Assembly: GCA_030512335.1 (NCBI GenBank)
Contig: JAULSU010000002.1
Coordinates: forward strand, 682,001 to 746,000
Source: Immersiella caudata
Lineage: Eukaryota > Ascomycota > Sordariomycetes > Sordariales > Lasiosphaeriaceae
Direction: 5' to 3'
DNA: 64,000 nucleotides
Part shown: piece after piece, positions 31,255 to 42,851 of the stretch
Position numbering within the stretch: position 1 is the first letter of the stretch
How the letters are laid out: each line of letters begins with the position of its first letter
The notes under the pieces: model-generated
The model's input: only the letters and a program-made list of their open reading frames with translations
Told to the model about the DNA's origin: nothing
The model's database searches: none
Made by a program: the position numbers and the translations under genes

Positions 31255-33427
31255 CTATTTCCCTTCCAACATCAGCTTGAGCGCCTGAATCGTAACCTCC
31301 ACCACCTCTGCCCTTCTGCTCTTCTTGGCACACTCAGTCAAAATTTGAACAGCCCCAGCCGCTAATAGTTTTTCTTTCGCCAACTTGCCAGCCTCGCCAT
31401 CGGCAGCTGCCATGTTGTAAACCACGAATGCGCCTCTATGCCGGATATCCTCACTTTCATCGCTGCAGAGGCCCAAAACAATTTCGGGTCCGCGATCCCG
31501 GTTGGCGATAGCACGAACAATCTCTTCGTAGCCTGTTAGACTCGCGAGAGCACCACCAGCAGCGCTTCGGGTGGCGGGATCTTCAGCGTCGGCGAGGGCA
31601 ACCAGCATCTTGAGCCGGTTGTTTGCCTTGGCCTTACCATCTCCGTAGAGCGCAATGGCATCGGTGGGGCTTTGAACGAGATTGCAGACTAGCTCGACGG
31701 CGGCCGTTGTAACGCGAGAGTTTGGACTAAGAAGCTGCTCTTCGATGTCGTCCCAGGCGAGGCGGACGATGCTGTGGCAAGTTTCGTGGTCGGTTGAGGC
31801 GAGATTGGTAAGTGCCATCAAGGCCTCAAAGGTAGGGAGAAGGTCGCGAGTTTCCGCGTCTGGATCTGGAGCGACGATTGATACTAGAGGTCTGATGGCG
31901 TTGCTCTGAGGGATGGGACGATTCCCGCCAAAAACAATGGTCGGATTTGTTGTTATGAGGATACGGGCCAACGCTTGAGCGGCAGTTCGGCGAACCTTTT
32001 GTTCTTCCCCGGGAAGGGCTGTCCATGCTGCAATAAGCAGACGGACCGCGCCCTGCTGTGCGAGCTGGCCTCGCAAAGCGATTGTCGTCGAAAGTGCGTG
32101 TATGATGGAGATAATTAGTGACAGGGACGCCAAAGAACCACTTTTGCTGTGAGAAACAAGAATAGGAACCACCCCAGCCTCAAAAACCCGCTTGCATCGC
32201 TCCGTCGTGTGCTCATGATCGTTCAACGGCTCTGGTTGCGGCTTTCCAGCTGCGTTCGCATACGCTTTCAACTGGTTCATTCTCTTCTCTTCTTCTGTTT
32301 CCACGGGCCGAAAAACAGTTAGATTCGCAATGATGCTGAGGGCTCCGTATGTTAGAGGCGACTTGGGTGGTGCGCCTTCGAGCGTCTTGACGAGAGTCTG
32401 CAGAAATTCCTTATTTTTCGAAAGCTCCTCTTTCACTTTGGGTTGCAGCGAGGCGTACGCTAGCCCCTCAATCGAAGACTGGGTTCCGTGCTCCGGGTTC
32501 GTAAGAAGCATCTTGGTAAACATTTTCGAAAGATCTTCCACACTCGTCGTGGCCGCTTGCACTCGTGGCTCGGTTCCATCGGGGGGTTTTGTGGTTTGAA
32601 CTGCCTTCACGCCAGATGTCAGCCGGACATCAGCACGAGACAGCGGCAGAACCAGAGGGAAAGGTGAGAACGGGGCTGCTAACCCTGAGCTTCGCCAATA
32701 CCACGGCAGCGAGGTTCTGGACCTGCAGAGAATGCCTCCTCATGGAGATGGACCCCTCTTGAATTCCAGGCTCAGCATGGTGCAACTCCTTGACAACCTC
32801 CTCGGGGTCCTGATCAATAATCTCTTCCAGCCACTCGGTGCAGTACTTCTGCACGGCCTCCCGGCACATCGAGTTCATACAGGCGGCGTTGAGCATCTCG
32901 AGGCAAGCGGTTTCGACTTTTCTGCTCTTCCACTTCCGCCTCATAAGCGGGCCAAGACTGGGAAGGAAGCCTTCGCTGAGGAACAACTCGGACGTAAGGT
33001 CGGGAACGATGGGGAAAATGGTCGCGGCAACGCAAAAGGCGACAATAAAGTCGTCGTACGTGCCTCTCCGGACCCTGTTGTGGAAAAACTCTGCCAACTT
33101 CTTGTTCCCATCCTCACCGGCCGCCTTGAGATACTCGGACGTGCACATCGCCGCGTGGCCTCGTACGACGTCAGGCTGCCTCATGTCGAGGTAGCACAGA
33201 ATAGTGTCGACGCAATCTCCATCAATAACGCTCGTAATAGACGGCTCGCCCTTCTTGACCAATTCTATATCGTCGTGGAGGAGCTTGGTGAGCTTTCCGA
33301 GCTCGGCGACGGTTTCGTCGTCCTCTTGGCCGCCTTCCATCAACCGCGCGAACAAGAGGAGGGTCTGATCTTGTCTGTTGTGCTCCGGCTCCGGAGAACC
33401 GGAAGGAGCGGTACCGGCTGTCGCCAT
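31255..33427 (-). CDS. she4: UCS-domain myosin chaperone (UNC-45/She4/CRO1)
   Basis: Cytosolic chaperone that folds and assembles myosin motor domains; CRO1 in Podospora and She4 in yeast are the fungal orthologues. Two exons (minus), 33427-32684 and 32604-31255, spliced at AGG|GTTAGC..GTGAAG|GCA with a CTGAC branch site; 697 residues. The protein is armadillo-like helical throughout. The central part starts after VVLAKLRAVQTTKPPDG. The C-terminal UCS region includes GALSIIANLTVFRP, FEAGVVPILVSHSKSGS, GGALASLTGYEEIVRAI and RGAFVVYNMAAADGEAG, and ends IQALKLMLEGK. No TPR domain is present, as in other fungal members. The start is the first ATG (MATAGTAPSG). The region between the exons contains a frame that stays open upstream of the acceptor, so the exact acceptor rests on phase and branch point. 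Confidence 0.92.
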
Positions 33428-34040
33428 TCTGACGCCGGAGCTGTGCGGTGCGAACTCGCGGAGAGTCTGAACGGTTGGAGGTTTGGAGGTCCCTGGTTTG
33501 GAGGGGCGGGTTCCGGGTGCCGAGACTAGATAGGTATAGGCGAGGTGGTGGGATGGTTTGCTTTTGGTGGGCAGCAGCCGAGCTCTCGGAACCGAACGTC
33601 TCGGATGTTTCGTAAAAGCACCTAGGTGTTGAGTGCGGGGGGTGGAAGGAGCAAAGAGAAACTGCGAGGACGAGAATGTAAGCAGGTTGCGGGTCTGGAG
33701 AGGGGGTGTAACTGAGGATGAGGCGCCTTATCTACCGCTTTATATCGAGCAGGTCGCCCCCAAACTGAGCGGCTCTGGTGCGCAGTGGTCCAGAATCGCG
33801 CATGCAAGCTTATTGCCTTTGGCACGATAGATGCGTGGGAGGTCCCTGGGCGGCGAAGTGCGACTAAGGTCGACTGGGGTCCCACAAGCAGCTGATTGCC
33901 CCGCCATGCCATCGATGCACCCCACCTTTTCCGCCAAGCTTCACGAGGAGTGGGGGGAACCCGATTTTCTTCCACAGAAATGCGCAACCACTATAGGCTG
34001 CAAATCATACTTTCCTTCGCAACAAGCGATGAAACTAGCC
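33428..34040. other. promoter of the chaperone gene and tRNA upstream region
   Basis: No additional gene recognised. Confidence 0.5.
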
Positions 34041-34127
34041 GCCCGGCTAGCTCAATCGGTAGAGCGTGAGACTCTTAAGATTCACGTGATCATCTCAAGG
34101 TTGTGGGTTCGACCCCCACGTCGGGCT
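34041..34127 (+). tRNA. tRNA-Lys(CUU): tRNA-Lys (CUU) with a 14-nt intron
   Basis: The acceptor stem GCCCGGC pairs with GTCGGGC. The D arm is TAGCTCAATCGGTAGAGC. The anticodon stem TGAGA/TCTCA encloses CTCTTA, then a 14-nt intron (AGATTCACGTGATC) after position 37. The T arm is GTGGGTTCGACCCCCAC. Without the intron it is 73 nt, and all stems are intact. Confidence 0.95.
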
Positions 34128-34266
34128 CAATTCCCGTCGCGATTGTTTTTTTTTGGTCTTTTTAAAGAAGTGTGTTTGAGTGGTTTTATTTTTCCCTCAA
34201 AAGATGCCTCATTCCGCTCCATTTATCTCAAATGTCTCATCTTGCGCGGAAAGAGCATCCAATCAA

Positions 34267-35111
34267 TCAAAACTTCTCCACATACGGTCTCAGATCCAAC
34301 TCCTGCGTGAAGCCCGATCGTTCTTGGGCGTGCAGATACCAATAGCTCTCGGCGATCTTCGGCGATTAGCGACTGAGGGAAATCTTTCCGCGAGGGTGCA
34401 CTTACAGAGTCCGGGCTGATCTTGCTGTCTTCCTTCCCGTCATTGACCACCCAATCCTTGGTGCGCGGGATGTCGATGACAGCATCGATGATGACGTGGG
34501 CGACGTGGACGCCTTTGGGGTGGAACTCACGCGACAGCGACTGAGCGATGCCGCGGACTGCGAACTTGCTGGCGGCGAAGGTCGCGAAGCGTGCTGAACC
34601 ACGGATGGAGGCCGTTGCGCCGGTGATGACCAGTGTTGGCGGGTGCGGCGAGTCCGGAACGGCCTCGAGGAGTTGTGGGAGGGTTTGCTGAGCGAAGTTG
34701 AAGAGGCCCTTCCTGCTAGGGGTCAGCCGTCACCTTGCATTCAACTTTTTTAAACGAAACCTACGCGTTGCCGGCGAGCGAGTTCTCCAAGTCCTCAGCC
34801 TTGAGCTCAAGGAACGGCTTCACAGCGAACCCTGCCCCGACGTTGAAAACAGCCGCGGCCAGCTTCTTCCCCGCAAACTCCTTCTTGATGCTCTCAAAGG
34901 CGGCCTTCACCGACGCCTCATCGGACGTATCAGCGCTGACCCCAATAGCCTGACCCCCAGCCTTCTTGATCTCATCGACAATGTCGTTGTAGCTCTCGGG
35001 CCGGCGAGCCAGCAGCGCTACAGGGTACGCCTTGGCGAACCGCAGTGCAACCGATCGACCCGTTCCAGCGCCGACACCAGCAACGACAGCGTAGAAGGTT
35101 TTTGAAGCCAT
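34267..35111 (-). CDS. short-chain dehydrogenase/reductase family protein
   Basis: Rossmann-fold oxidoreductase-like protein of unknown substrate. Three exons (minus): 35111-34765, 34712-34406, 34356-34267; both introns are about 50 nt; 247 residues. The cofactor loop is VAGVGAGTGRSVALRF near the N-terminus, followed by LLARRPES and the Asp-containing GVSADTSDEASV. In the usual active-site segment (ITGATASIRGSARFATFAASKFAVRG) the Lys of YxxxK is kept, but Phe stands where Tyr is expected (FAASK). The Ser in TGATAS remains. The end (ESYWYLHAQERSGFTQELDL) matches the family C-terminus, which supports exon 3. The missing Tyr may reflect a subfamily with altered or no dehydrogenase activity. Confidence 0.88.
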
Positions 35112-35664
35112 GATGAATGCGATTTGAATTGAAACGTGTATACTCTTCCCGAACACCAGTAGAATACTAGAGCCTCGTGCCATTATATAGCATCTCCGCA
35201 TTGCGTCTTCTTTTGCATTAATAAGACCATCCGTCACACGAAACCACCATCTGAGTTTGCCCCGCACTCGGCTTTCTTGGGGTGCCGAAGCCCAGGAAAC
35301 AGCCTGATTAATAATGCGCCGATGTGTGCAAGCTCGACGCCCGATGATGAAATCCCCTTCGCATTATTTCACGTCAAACTTGTGATGACGGTCCGGAGTA
35401 CCGCAGCTGGCCCCTGTCGCGACTAGTCATGATTGGTAAAAGGGCAAGGGGCATCTGTTCAACCCACCGCGTTGCTGCGGTGATCATCTTGGTCAGGGGC
35501 TAGACCCCTGAATGGACGCCATGATTGACTTCCCGGTACACCGACCACATCGCGTGGCGCAGGACAACATACTCTTTCGATGAACCCAACTCAACTGTGC
35601 TGAGACTTACATTTGGTATGGATGCAACCTATGTTATTGACCTACTATATCAACCAAACAGATA
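35112..35664. other. intergenic, nothing recognised
   Basis: Upstream region of the dehydrogenase gene and 3' region of the CorA-like gene. No further feature seen. Confidence 0.5.
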
Positions 35665-37689
35665 TTACGCTCTCCTCTGCCCCTTCTCCTTCTCCGCCCT
35701 CTCATGAGCCTCATGAGCCACCAGGTCCTCTGGCGAATGCTCGTGACAGTACCTTGGCTTCCGATGAGATACAATTGCCCTCATCGCGCCACCCCATCCT
35801 AGCTTCTTCCTTTGCCACGCCCTGCGTCTTCGACCATCCAGAAATGGTTCCATTATCATTTCAGGCGGCTCTTCCTCCTCGGCGGCGTATAGACCGGGGC
35901 CTAGGCTGAACAGCATCGGGAGTTGCACAAGGGTTTCTTCCTGTCCGTCTTCGAAGTCAGATATTTGCTCGTCGAGTTTCTCCTCTACAGCTGGCGGTGC
36001 TGCCAGAGGTGGTGCCCCTGATATTGGCAGTCCGACTCTGGCTTGGCCGTGGTCATCGGCTCTCTGCGGTGGGCCTTGCGCCTCCTCGTCTTGCTTTTCT
36101 GCAGTTCTTCTTGTAATCCTCTGCCATAACGAACCAATGCTTCGTTTTTCATCAGCGTCAACAACAGCCTTCGCCTCAGCCGATGCCGGTGAGACACCGA
36201 CGTGTTCCGCAGCCGTGACTTCAACCCAGACCTCTGCCTTGCGGATGGTGTCGGCGTAGATAACCATCACAGCCACAGCCGACAGCGGGAGTGACACTGC
36301 CCAAAATATGAAGAACTTGTCCCCGTCGGGGCCGTAGGCATCGTTCATCGACAGTACACTAGACACGATGGGCAACGGGAGCAAGATACCTCCCAAGTAG
36401 CTGATGCGATCCAGTGCACGGTGGTTCTCGTCGAGAAGCTCGCGGCCGCTTCGACCAGGGGTCTTGATCGGTGGGAGCGATCCATTTGCTCCTGGGGTGC
36501 CGGTGACGTTGACCTTTCTTGTGCCGCCGGGTGTTCGTGTTGAGGTGTTTGTGATTAGAGTCGAAGACGGTGTGAGGCCGGGCATCTTGGTGAGTGGTGA
36601 GGAGGACAGCAAGGTAGAGCGTCGGTGTACTCGAGCGAGCAGTATCGACCAGTCTTCGGACGTTGAAAATCTCATTTCCCCTCTCTTTTGACGTCGCCGA
36701 GCGTTGTACGAGGCGGCGTCTTCATTCAGCTCCAGGGAGTGTAGCATCTGCCATAGGCAGCTCGTGAGGGATGCTCCGCGTCTAGGAGGCGCCAGTACCT
36801 CGAAGAGTTCCAGCCAGAGATCGAAGACCAGCTCTTCCAACAGAATATTCCGCGGAAATCTCAAACTGTCGGCGGATCCCAAGTCAAGCGTTCGAAGTGT
36901 TGACTCCAAACTCAAGATCGTATCCCCCTCCTTTGGCGACCCGGCGGCGGCGGCGGCACAGCACTCCCCCTGGCTGACGACACAGACATTCCTCTGAGCT
37001 TTCCGCAGACTCGATCCAGAATCTTTCCAAATAGGCCGGTCCAAAAACAGGATCGGTGTATACGAGCCCGTCCAAACCGAGACTCGGCAGAATACCGCGG
37101 CCAACCCTCCCTTTCCCACAGAGCAAATCTTCTGGCTCACCATCATATCCCCCTTCACCTGAAGATTCACCGCCACCGCAGGGTCAAACCCCTGAACCAA
37201 CTCGGGGTACTCCCAATGCTCAAAATCTGAATGCCCTTTCCAGACCCCCCGCGGACGATAGCACCTCCGCTCTGCATGGGCTTCGATAAAGCTCGGATCA
37301 ACATCCCCAGCAGAATCCCCAATAGCATTGACATACTCCTCCGGCAACCCCCTCAGCACAAGCAACAGCCCTTCTCTCCTGGCGCCTTCCGTCCCGAGTG
37401 GCCTCCTCAGCGCCGCCCCAAACTCAACCGGCGAGACATACCTCTTCTTGCGCACCGCGCCCTCTCGAAAGTCAAGAATATATGCTGACCGAAGAGGAAC
37501 CCCGTTTCCAATCCCTGTCCCAGTCCCATCACTACCGCTACCCAACGGCTGAGACTCTAGCCGCCCCTCGTCGGCATGTCGCTCCTGCTCCTGCCCGTGC
37601 TCCAAGCCCTCTTCCAAATCGAGATCTAAATGGCGCTGGACGTCGTGCGCGGCCCTAGCACGCTCGATATCTCCTAAAAGGATACTCAT
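35665..37689 (-). CDS. CorA-like Mg2+ transporter domain protein (divergent)
   Basis: Predicted membrane protein of 674 residues, single coding exon from the ATG at 37689 (MSILLGDIER). The N-terminal about 420 residues are soluble, with RSAYILDFREG, a WxYPELVQGFDP-type segment and a Ser/Thr-rich insert (TPSSTLITNTSTRTPGGT). Two neighbouring membrane helices follow at about 428-448 (YLGGILLPLPIVSSVLSMND) and 460-482 (FFIFWAVSLPLSAVAVMVIY), then an acidic and basic tail. Paired C-terminal helices joined by a short loop are the CorA layout, but the GMN signature at the end of helix 1 reads SMN here. Function as a Mg2+ channel is therefore doubtful. An acceptor-like CAG lies just before the ATG, so a 5' untranslated intron upstream (to about 37780) is possible. 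Confidence 0.75.
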   Translation of the reverse strand: MSILLGDIERARAAHDVQRHLDLDLEEGLEHGQEQERHADEGRLESQPLGSGSDGTGTGIGNGVPLRSAYILDFREGAVRKKRYVSPVEFGAALRRPLGTEGARREGLLLVLRGLPEEYVNAIGDSAGDVDPSFIEAHAERRCYRPRGVWKGHSDFEHWEYPELVQGFDPAVAVNLQVKGDMMVSQKICSVGKGGLAAVFCRVSVWTGSYTPILFLDRPIWKDSGSSLRKAQRNVCVVSQGECCAAAAAGSPKEGDTILSLESTLRTLDLGSADSLRFPRNILLEELVFDLWLELFEVLAPPRRGASLTSCLWQMLHSLELNEDAASYNARRRQKRGEMRFSTSEDWSILLARVHRRSTLLSSSPLTKMPGLTPSSTLITNTSTRTPGGTRKVNVTGTPGANGSLPPIKTPGRSGRELLDENHRALDRISYLGGILLPLPIVSSVLSMNDAYGPDGDKFFIFWAVSLPLSAVAVMVIYADTIRKAEVWVEVTAAEHVGVSPASAEAKAVVDADEKRSIGSLWQRITRRTAEKQDEEAQGPPQRADDHGQARVGLPISGAPPLAAPPAVEEKLDEQISDFEDGQEETLVQLPMLFSLGPGLYAAEEEEPPEMIMEPFLDGRRRRAWQRKKLGWGGAMRAIVSHRKPRYCHEHSPEDLVAHEAHERAEKEKGQRRA

Positions 37690-38989
37690 ACTCTGACAAA
37701 TAGAAACCACGCCGTACTAAAAACAGGTCGTTATGTTGCTGGATTAACCGTCCGAATGCGATGCTTGCGAGGAGTTGGAATCTCACCGAGACCAATTCGA
37801 CTTTGACTTGCACCGAAAGATGCGATAAAAGACAACAAAGATGGAAATGATATTGACAAAATATGAGAAGATGACAATAAAATAAATTATAGATTCTGCC
37901 TCTGACACACTTCACCGGGTCGAAGTCAGTCAGCAGACATCGTGTGTCTCGGTTGCTGGTGGTCACGCCTTCCATCTCAAGGCAACACTCGCCTACCCAC
38001 CACCCACTAACACGCCCGCTCCCTCCTTCCCGTCCTCAGCGACACAGCGAAACGGCCTCACATCTTACTCCAACAACATTCCGTGCTCAGAAACTCAAAC
38101 ACCCAAACCGCAGGCTGCATTCTAGAATCGAGCAGAAAGAAGTCGAAATAAACATGGGGTGTTTTTTTTCTGGGTCACCGGCCCTCTGCATACTTTTGCA
38201 GTGATAGCGGGATCGATCTTGGCATATGAAGCTTGTCTCCTCATACTTGTAGACCTGCTCACATGGGGTAAGGCCCCACTCACACTGACTTATCACCACA
38301 CCCATCGCGGTTCACGGCATCTTGTAAGTCAGGAAGAGGTATAGGTGGATATTTGAAGACCGAGTTGGCCAGGCACTTCAGGCTAGGTCTTTCGACCTTA
38401 GTCAAGGTGTCCTTTTGTTCACCAAATCTCACCATATCTTCAACCACTCCCATCACCGCATCACCAACAGCGACTCAAAAAAGTATTCATCTTTCCTAAG
38501 CTAACGCCAACCAACCACTCAACTCCGTCAGATGAAGTAATAGTACGAGATACCCGGTACCAAGGCTACATGGCACCCTTTGCTTCTTTCTCATTCATTC
38601 CTTTCTCCCCCCTCCTATTTGCATCGGGCCCCCCCCTCCCAAACGATGCCACAAACAATCATCAATCCATTTTTGTCCCTGTCAAATGTTGGCGTCTAAA
38701 ATGAGAGTTTGCAGGCGGAGAAACAGAGCTGCCCTTCCAGAAACGACAACAAACATAACTGCGAGATGATCACACTGCCTCCGCCTGCTCGCTGTTTCTT
38801 CTACTCCCCCTTATTTCGCGGCTCCTGCTGATAAAGAACGAATGCCTAGCCGGCCCTGAGAGCATCAACTTCCATGCCTTCCTAAAGTACGCTGCAAAAC
38901 AAGAGCCTCCGCCTCTTTCTCGCAGACGACCCCAATGAGCTCCCCGTTGTGAGAGTAAATCGACTGTCCCTACGGCGACTGGGAGCATC
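37690..38989. other. intergenic, nothing recognised
   Basis: Promoter of the CorA-like gene and 3' region of the kinase gene; pyrimidine-rich in part. No gene recognised. Confidence 0.5.
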
Positions 38990-41002
38990 CTACGACTCGT
39001 ATCCGTTGACGTGGGTAGGTGCGGCATAGTTATCCTCGCCATCGTGGTGAAGCGTAACGCTGTTGAACTCCTCGAATGGATCCACCACTTCCCCGCCTGG
39101 CGTTGCGAGCCCGCTATCCAGCGGAACACCCTTCAGACCGATCTGCCTCGACCCGCTGATGTCGACGCTCTCGCTCTCCTTGACATTCCGGAAGTTGACC
39201 GTGTCGATGCCTCGTCCTTGATTCGGTACTATCGGCGGTTTCATGTGTCTTATCAGTGCCCATTGTGTTGTCCTAAAGAACGGATGAGTCTTGATATCGG
39301 ATGCACCAGCCCGGGCGCCGAGGCGTCGGTTTTCATCCTTGATCAGCAGTTTCCGGATGAGGGACTTGCAGAGACTACAGTGGGTTAGCACGCACGTGCT
39401 GGTGTTACAGAGCCATGGAGGTACTTACTTGGATATTTGCGGTGCACCCGCATGATCTGGGAAGGGAATATCTTCCCTCAGGATGTTCGCAAACGTTGCG
39501 TTGCGGTTCTTGCCCTTGAAGGGCGTTGTGCCGTACAGCATCTCGTAGATCAAAATGCCTAGCGTCCACCAGTCCACGGCGCTTGTGTGCCCACTCCCCT
39601 TGATGACCTCGGGTGCGATATACTCCTCTGTCCCCACGAACGAGTTGGTCCGGAAGTTAGCTATACAAGACTTCGTGTCGATAGTCGGCAGCGATGAGGT
39701 GCTTGTGCCGTTCTTGCCAATGATCATTGTTGGCTTGCCGCCTGGATCTGACTGCTTTGACAGGTCGAAATCTGACAACATGATATGTCCGGATTGGTGG
39801 AGGAGGATGTCTGTTGGTTGGTCAGCTTGGCTACCGTGGCACAAAAACGAAAAGGCAGCACATACTCTCGGGCTTGAGATCGCGGTAGATGAAGCCCATC
39901 AAATGCAGATATTCCAATGCAGCCGTCACCTCGGCAGCGTAGAATCTAGCGTCATCCTCTGGTATACACTTGCCAGGCCGCGTTTGCAGGGCTCGGAAAA
40001 ACTCGCCACCGCTGCAATACTCCATGCAAAGATAGAGGTAGTCCTCCGACTGGAACGAGTGATACAACGTTACGATAAACGGGTGATTGCTCGTGGCCAA
40101 AATCTCCTGTTCTGCCAGAGCGCGCTTGATTTTGTTGCGCTTGATCATCTCCTTTTTGCTCAATACTGCGATTTGTCAGCGGGCGCGATACTCAGAAGCG
40201 AAGCAATTCCCTGACCTTTCATGGCGTACAGCCGCGAGCTCTTTTTTTCCCTTACCAGATACACCTTTCCTACGTCTCCCTTGCCAATGAGCTTGATCTT
40301 GTCAAAGCTCTGGGGCCCGACCTCGACGTTGCGGACCTTGATAGAATTGGAGCTATAGGTCCTTCGGAAAGCAAGAGGTGAGCGGCCCGGTGGCGGCAGA
40401 GCGCCCAGACCGTCGGTGTCGGGGATTGCGAGACCATCGCTGGCCTCGTCGTCGGACTTTGCATTGGCAAAGCCTAGGGTGTTGGCACCTTTGCTCTCGG
40501 CGAGCGGCTCCTTTGTCAATTCAGCAGTCGCTGGCCGCTCGCCGCTGGACTTGGCGCCCTTGGAAAATAATCCCTGTGCATTGGGCGCGCTGGCGACCCG
40601 CCTGAGCTTCCTCGCGAGTTCCTCCTTCGTAGAGATGGCGGGTTGCTCGGGGCCGCCGCCGGGGCCATTGATCTTGAGAATCGGGGTGTCGGGCGGGCTC
40701 GGCGGCACGGAGCCCTCGTTGTGATGGCGTAGGCCGGGCTGGCCCTGGTGAGCAAAATAGGGATTCGCATGGGCGGTCGGACTCATCGACTCATCGAGCG
40801 GGTGGCCTTCGCTGGCGATGGTCGCGCTGCGTAGGCGGCCGACGCTGAAGAATCTCGACTGGCGAAAGGGCGTTTTAGACTCGGCCTTGAGGCTGCTGGA
40901 GGTGGCCGTGGAGCCATCCTTGCTTCCCGAGTTGATGCGGAAGAAGGCCTTCAGCTTCTGCGGGAAGTGGCTGTCACCGTTCGCGTTCTTAGTTGACGGC
41001 AT
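38990..41002 (-). CDS. nrc-2: NRC-2/Fpk1-type AGC kinase (flippase kinase)
   Basis: Serine/threonine kinase of the family that activates plasma-membrane phospholipid flippases; in Neurospora, NRC-2 affects development and polarised growth. Four exons (minus): 41002-40216, 40165-39866, 39810-39429, 39374-38990; introns 50-55 nt; 617 residues. The N-terminal about 230 residues are Ser/Pro-rich. The kinase domain starts FDKIKLIGKGDVGKVYLV. The ATP-binding Lys is in YAMK (residue 262, at the first splice junction). The catalytic loop is YRDLKPEN (Asp about 358), and DFD replaces DFG, as is usual in this family. A family-typical insert of about 45 residues separates DFD from the APE-containing segment (SFVGTEEYIAPEV). 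The C-terminal AGC extension includes RLGARAGASDIKTHPFF. All splice junctions restore conserved kinase text. Confidence 0.95.
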
Positions 41003-42851
41003 CTTGCAAGAAAACTCTACGCGCTCATGAGATCGTCGCCATGTTTTGGGGAGTCGGAATTAACGGGATGACGAGGGCGATGGGGATGGGGAATGTCGGC
41101 CGTGGACGGGGGGGTGGACTAGTTAGAATGGGCAGAACCACTGGCCAAGAGTGGAGGGGACCCAGCTGGGGCCACACCAGCCCCAACCAACCTGGTCCAT
41201 CCCAGTCAGCACGAGCTGCACCGCCCTGCCCTGTCTGCCCTGAACGACCAGTGGCGCCAGCGTCACGGGACATTCCGGGGCGGTCGGCACCTTCCAGGGC
41301 ATCGCTCCAGCACTTGTGCGCTGCAGCCCTGCGTTCCGTCCTGTCCTTCCATCGTCACAGCATCGGCAGCATCTACGGTACACAGAACGAACGGTTACAT
41401 GCGATCACAGACGAAGCGGATCGAATTGGCGCCTCCCGCATTGGGGTGCCGCTTCCATGGAGTCAAACCCGCTTGGCAAGCAGCTCCAATGCGCTGCCCG
41501 CACGGAAATCGCATTCCCAGTCGGCCCCGACCGACAAATCGCATGCCTGCAGGGAGGCCCCAAAACCCCAACTTTCCCTCCGTTGTCTCTGAATTCAGGG
41601 ACCACTAGGACAGCCTGGACACGAATCCCCCTGGGGAAAAGTTGAGACGGGAAAGTTACTACTGAAAATGGCCGAAGCCGGCGCGGCCTATCCGCGAGTC
41701 GAGAACACTCTTCACAAGCCGCCAAGTCGTTTCTGCTTTGGCCCTTTGCTTTCCCACGGGGCTGGGACACCTCCTGAGGCTAACTAATGATATTCGCAGG
41801 CCCACCACTCCCGAGGTTCCCCCCTCGCTCCCCCGCAGAAAAACGTGAGCACCAAGACTTTGGATGCATTCGCGCGAGACGGAACATTCTGCCGGCCTAC
41901 GATCTACCCATTGAGGAAGTGTGCATATCCAGTACTGGGGAATCACCTCATAATAGGGCGTCTGTACTCACAACCTCTATTATCTTACGGATACGTCTCC
42001 TCGGTGTTTGTACACCTTTTCCAGCACCAACGTGCTCACGATAATTATCCCGCAACTCTCCTCAGCAGAAGAAATGCCTCCCCTCCAGCCAAGTCGCCCC
42101 CGTCCCCAACAACTAGCTAACCAGCCAGCCACCTTCCACAATAGTCGCTGGCCAAAGAGCGCTGAACTTTGGAGGCAAAGTTTTCGTTGAACGGCCCATC
42201 TTCTGTCCCCGAATGCATACCTCTTTAGCGGGCTTACAAACCAAGACCTGCAGCGGCCCTAAATTGATTTCGATAATAGTCCCGCAGACGCAGTTTAGAC
42301 GCAAGCAAGTGGCAACGAGGCAGCGACCCGGATTTCCGGGAAAAAAATGCCGTGGCAGGTGGCAGCTTGCAGAAATAGCTTGTCGGTGATACAGATCCCA
42401 TACGTGCGTTCTTATCAGATATCAGCCTTGTGTCAAAGCCATGTTTTTGATTTGGGTGTGCTCGGCTGTGATATTACAATAATTACAACGCTACCGCCTC
42501 TTGTCGTTGTGCAAGCAAACTTGCTCTCATATCCGGCTTGCTCTTTTCTAGGTAGATTTGCCGCGCTCATAAGCCGGTTTGCTTGTGAAATCAGGCGTGC
42601 GCAATCCGTAATCCCGCCGAAAGGGGCAGGTCGATCTCTGCGTGCAAGTCCCGCTAGGGGAAACTTTCGGAGTTCTAGAACACCCCCCGTCGGTACCATC
42701 CCAGCGCCGTGGTTCGCATCGCCGGCCAACCGTCTGACTCCGATGCCGCCGTCCCCAGGAAGCACGCCGGCTCCGTGAAACACCGGCAGCTCCTCGGTGT
42801 GCCAATCCTGCTTCCCATTTACACCTCATTTCTAAGAGCAAATCAGTGAAC
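41003..42851. other. intergenic, nothing recognised
   Basis: Promoter region of the kinase gene and the region 3' of the AT-hook/C2H2 gene. Open frames overlap on both strands without a family signature. Confidence 0.5.

Noticed and set aside
32605..32683. Alternative acceptor sites for the She4 intron
   Set aside because: The later CAG gives the wrong phase. The AAG acceptor preserves phase and has a CTGAC branch site.
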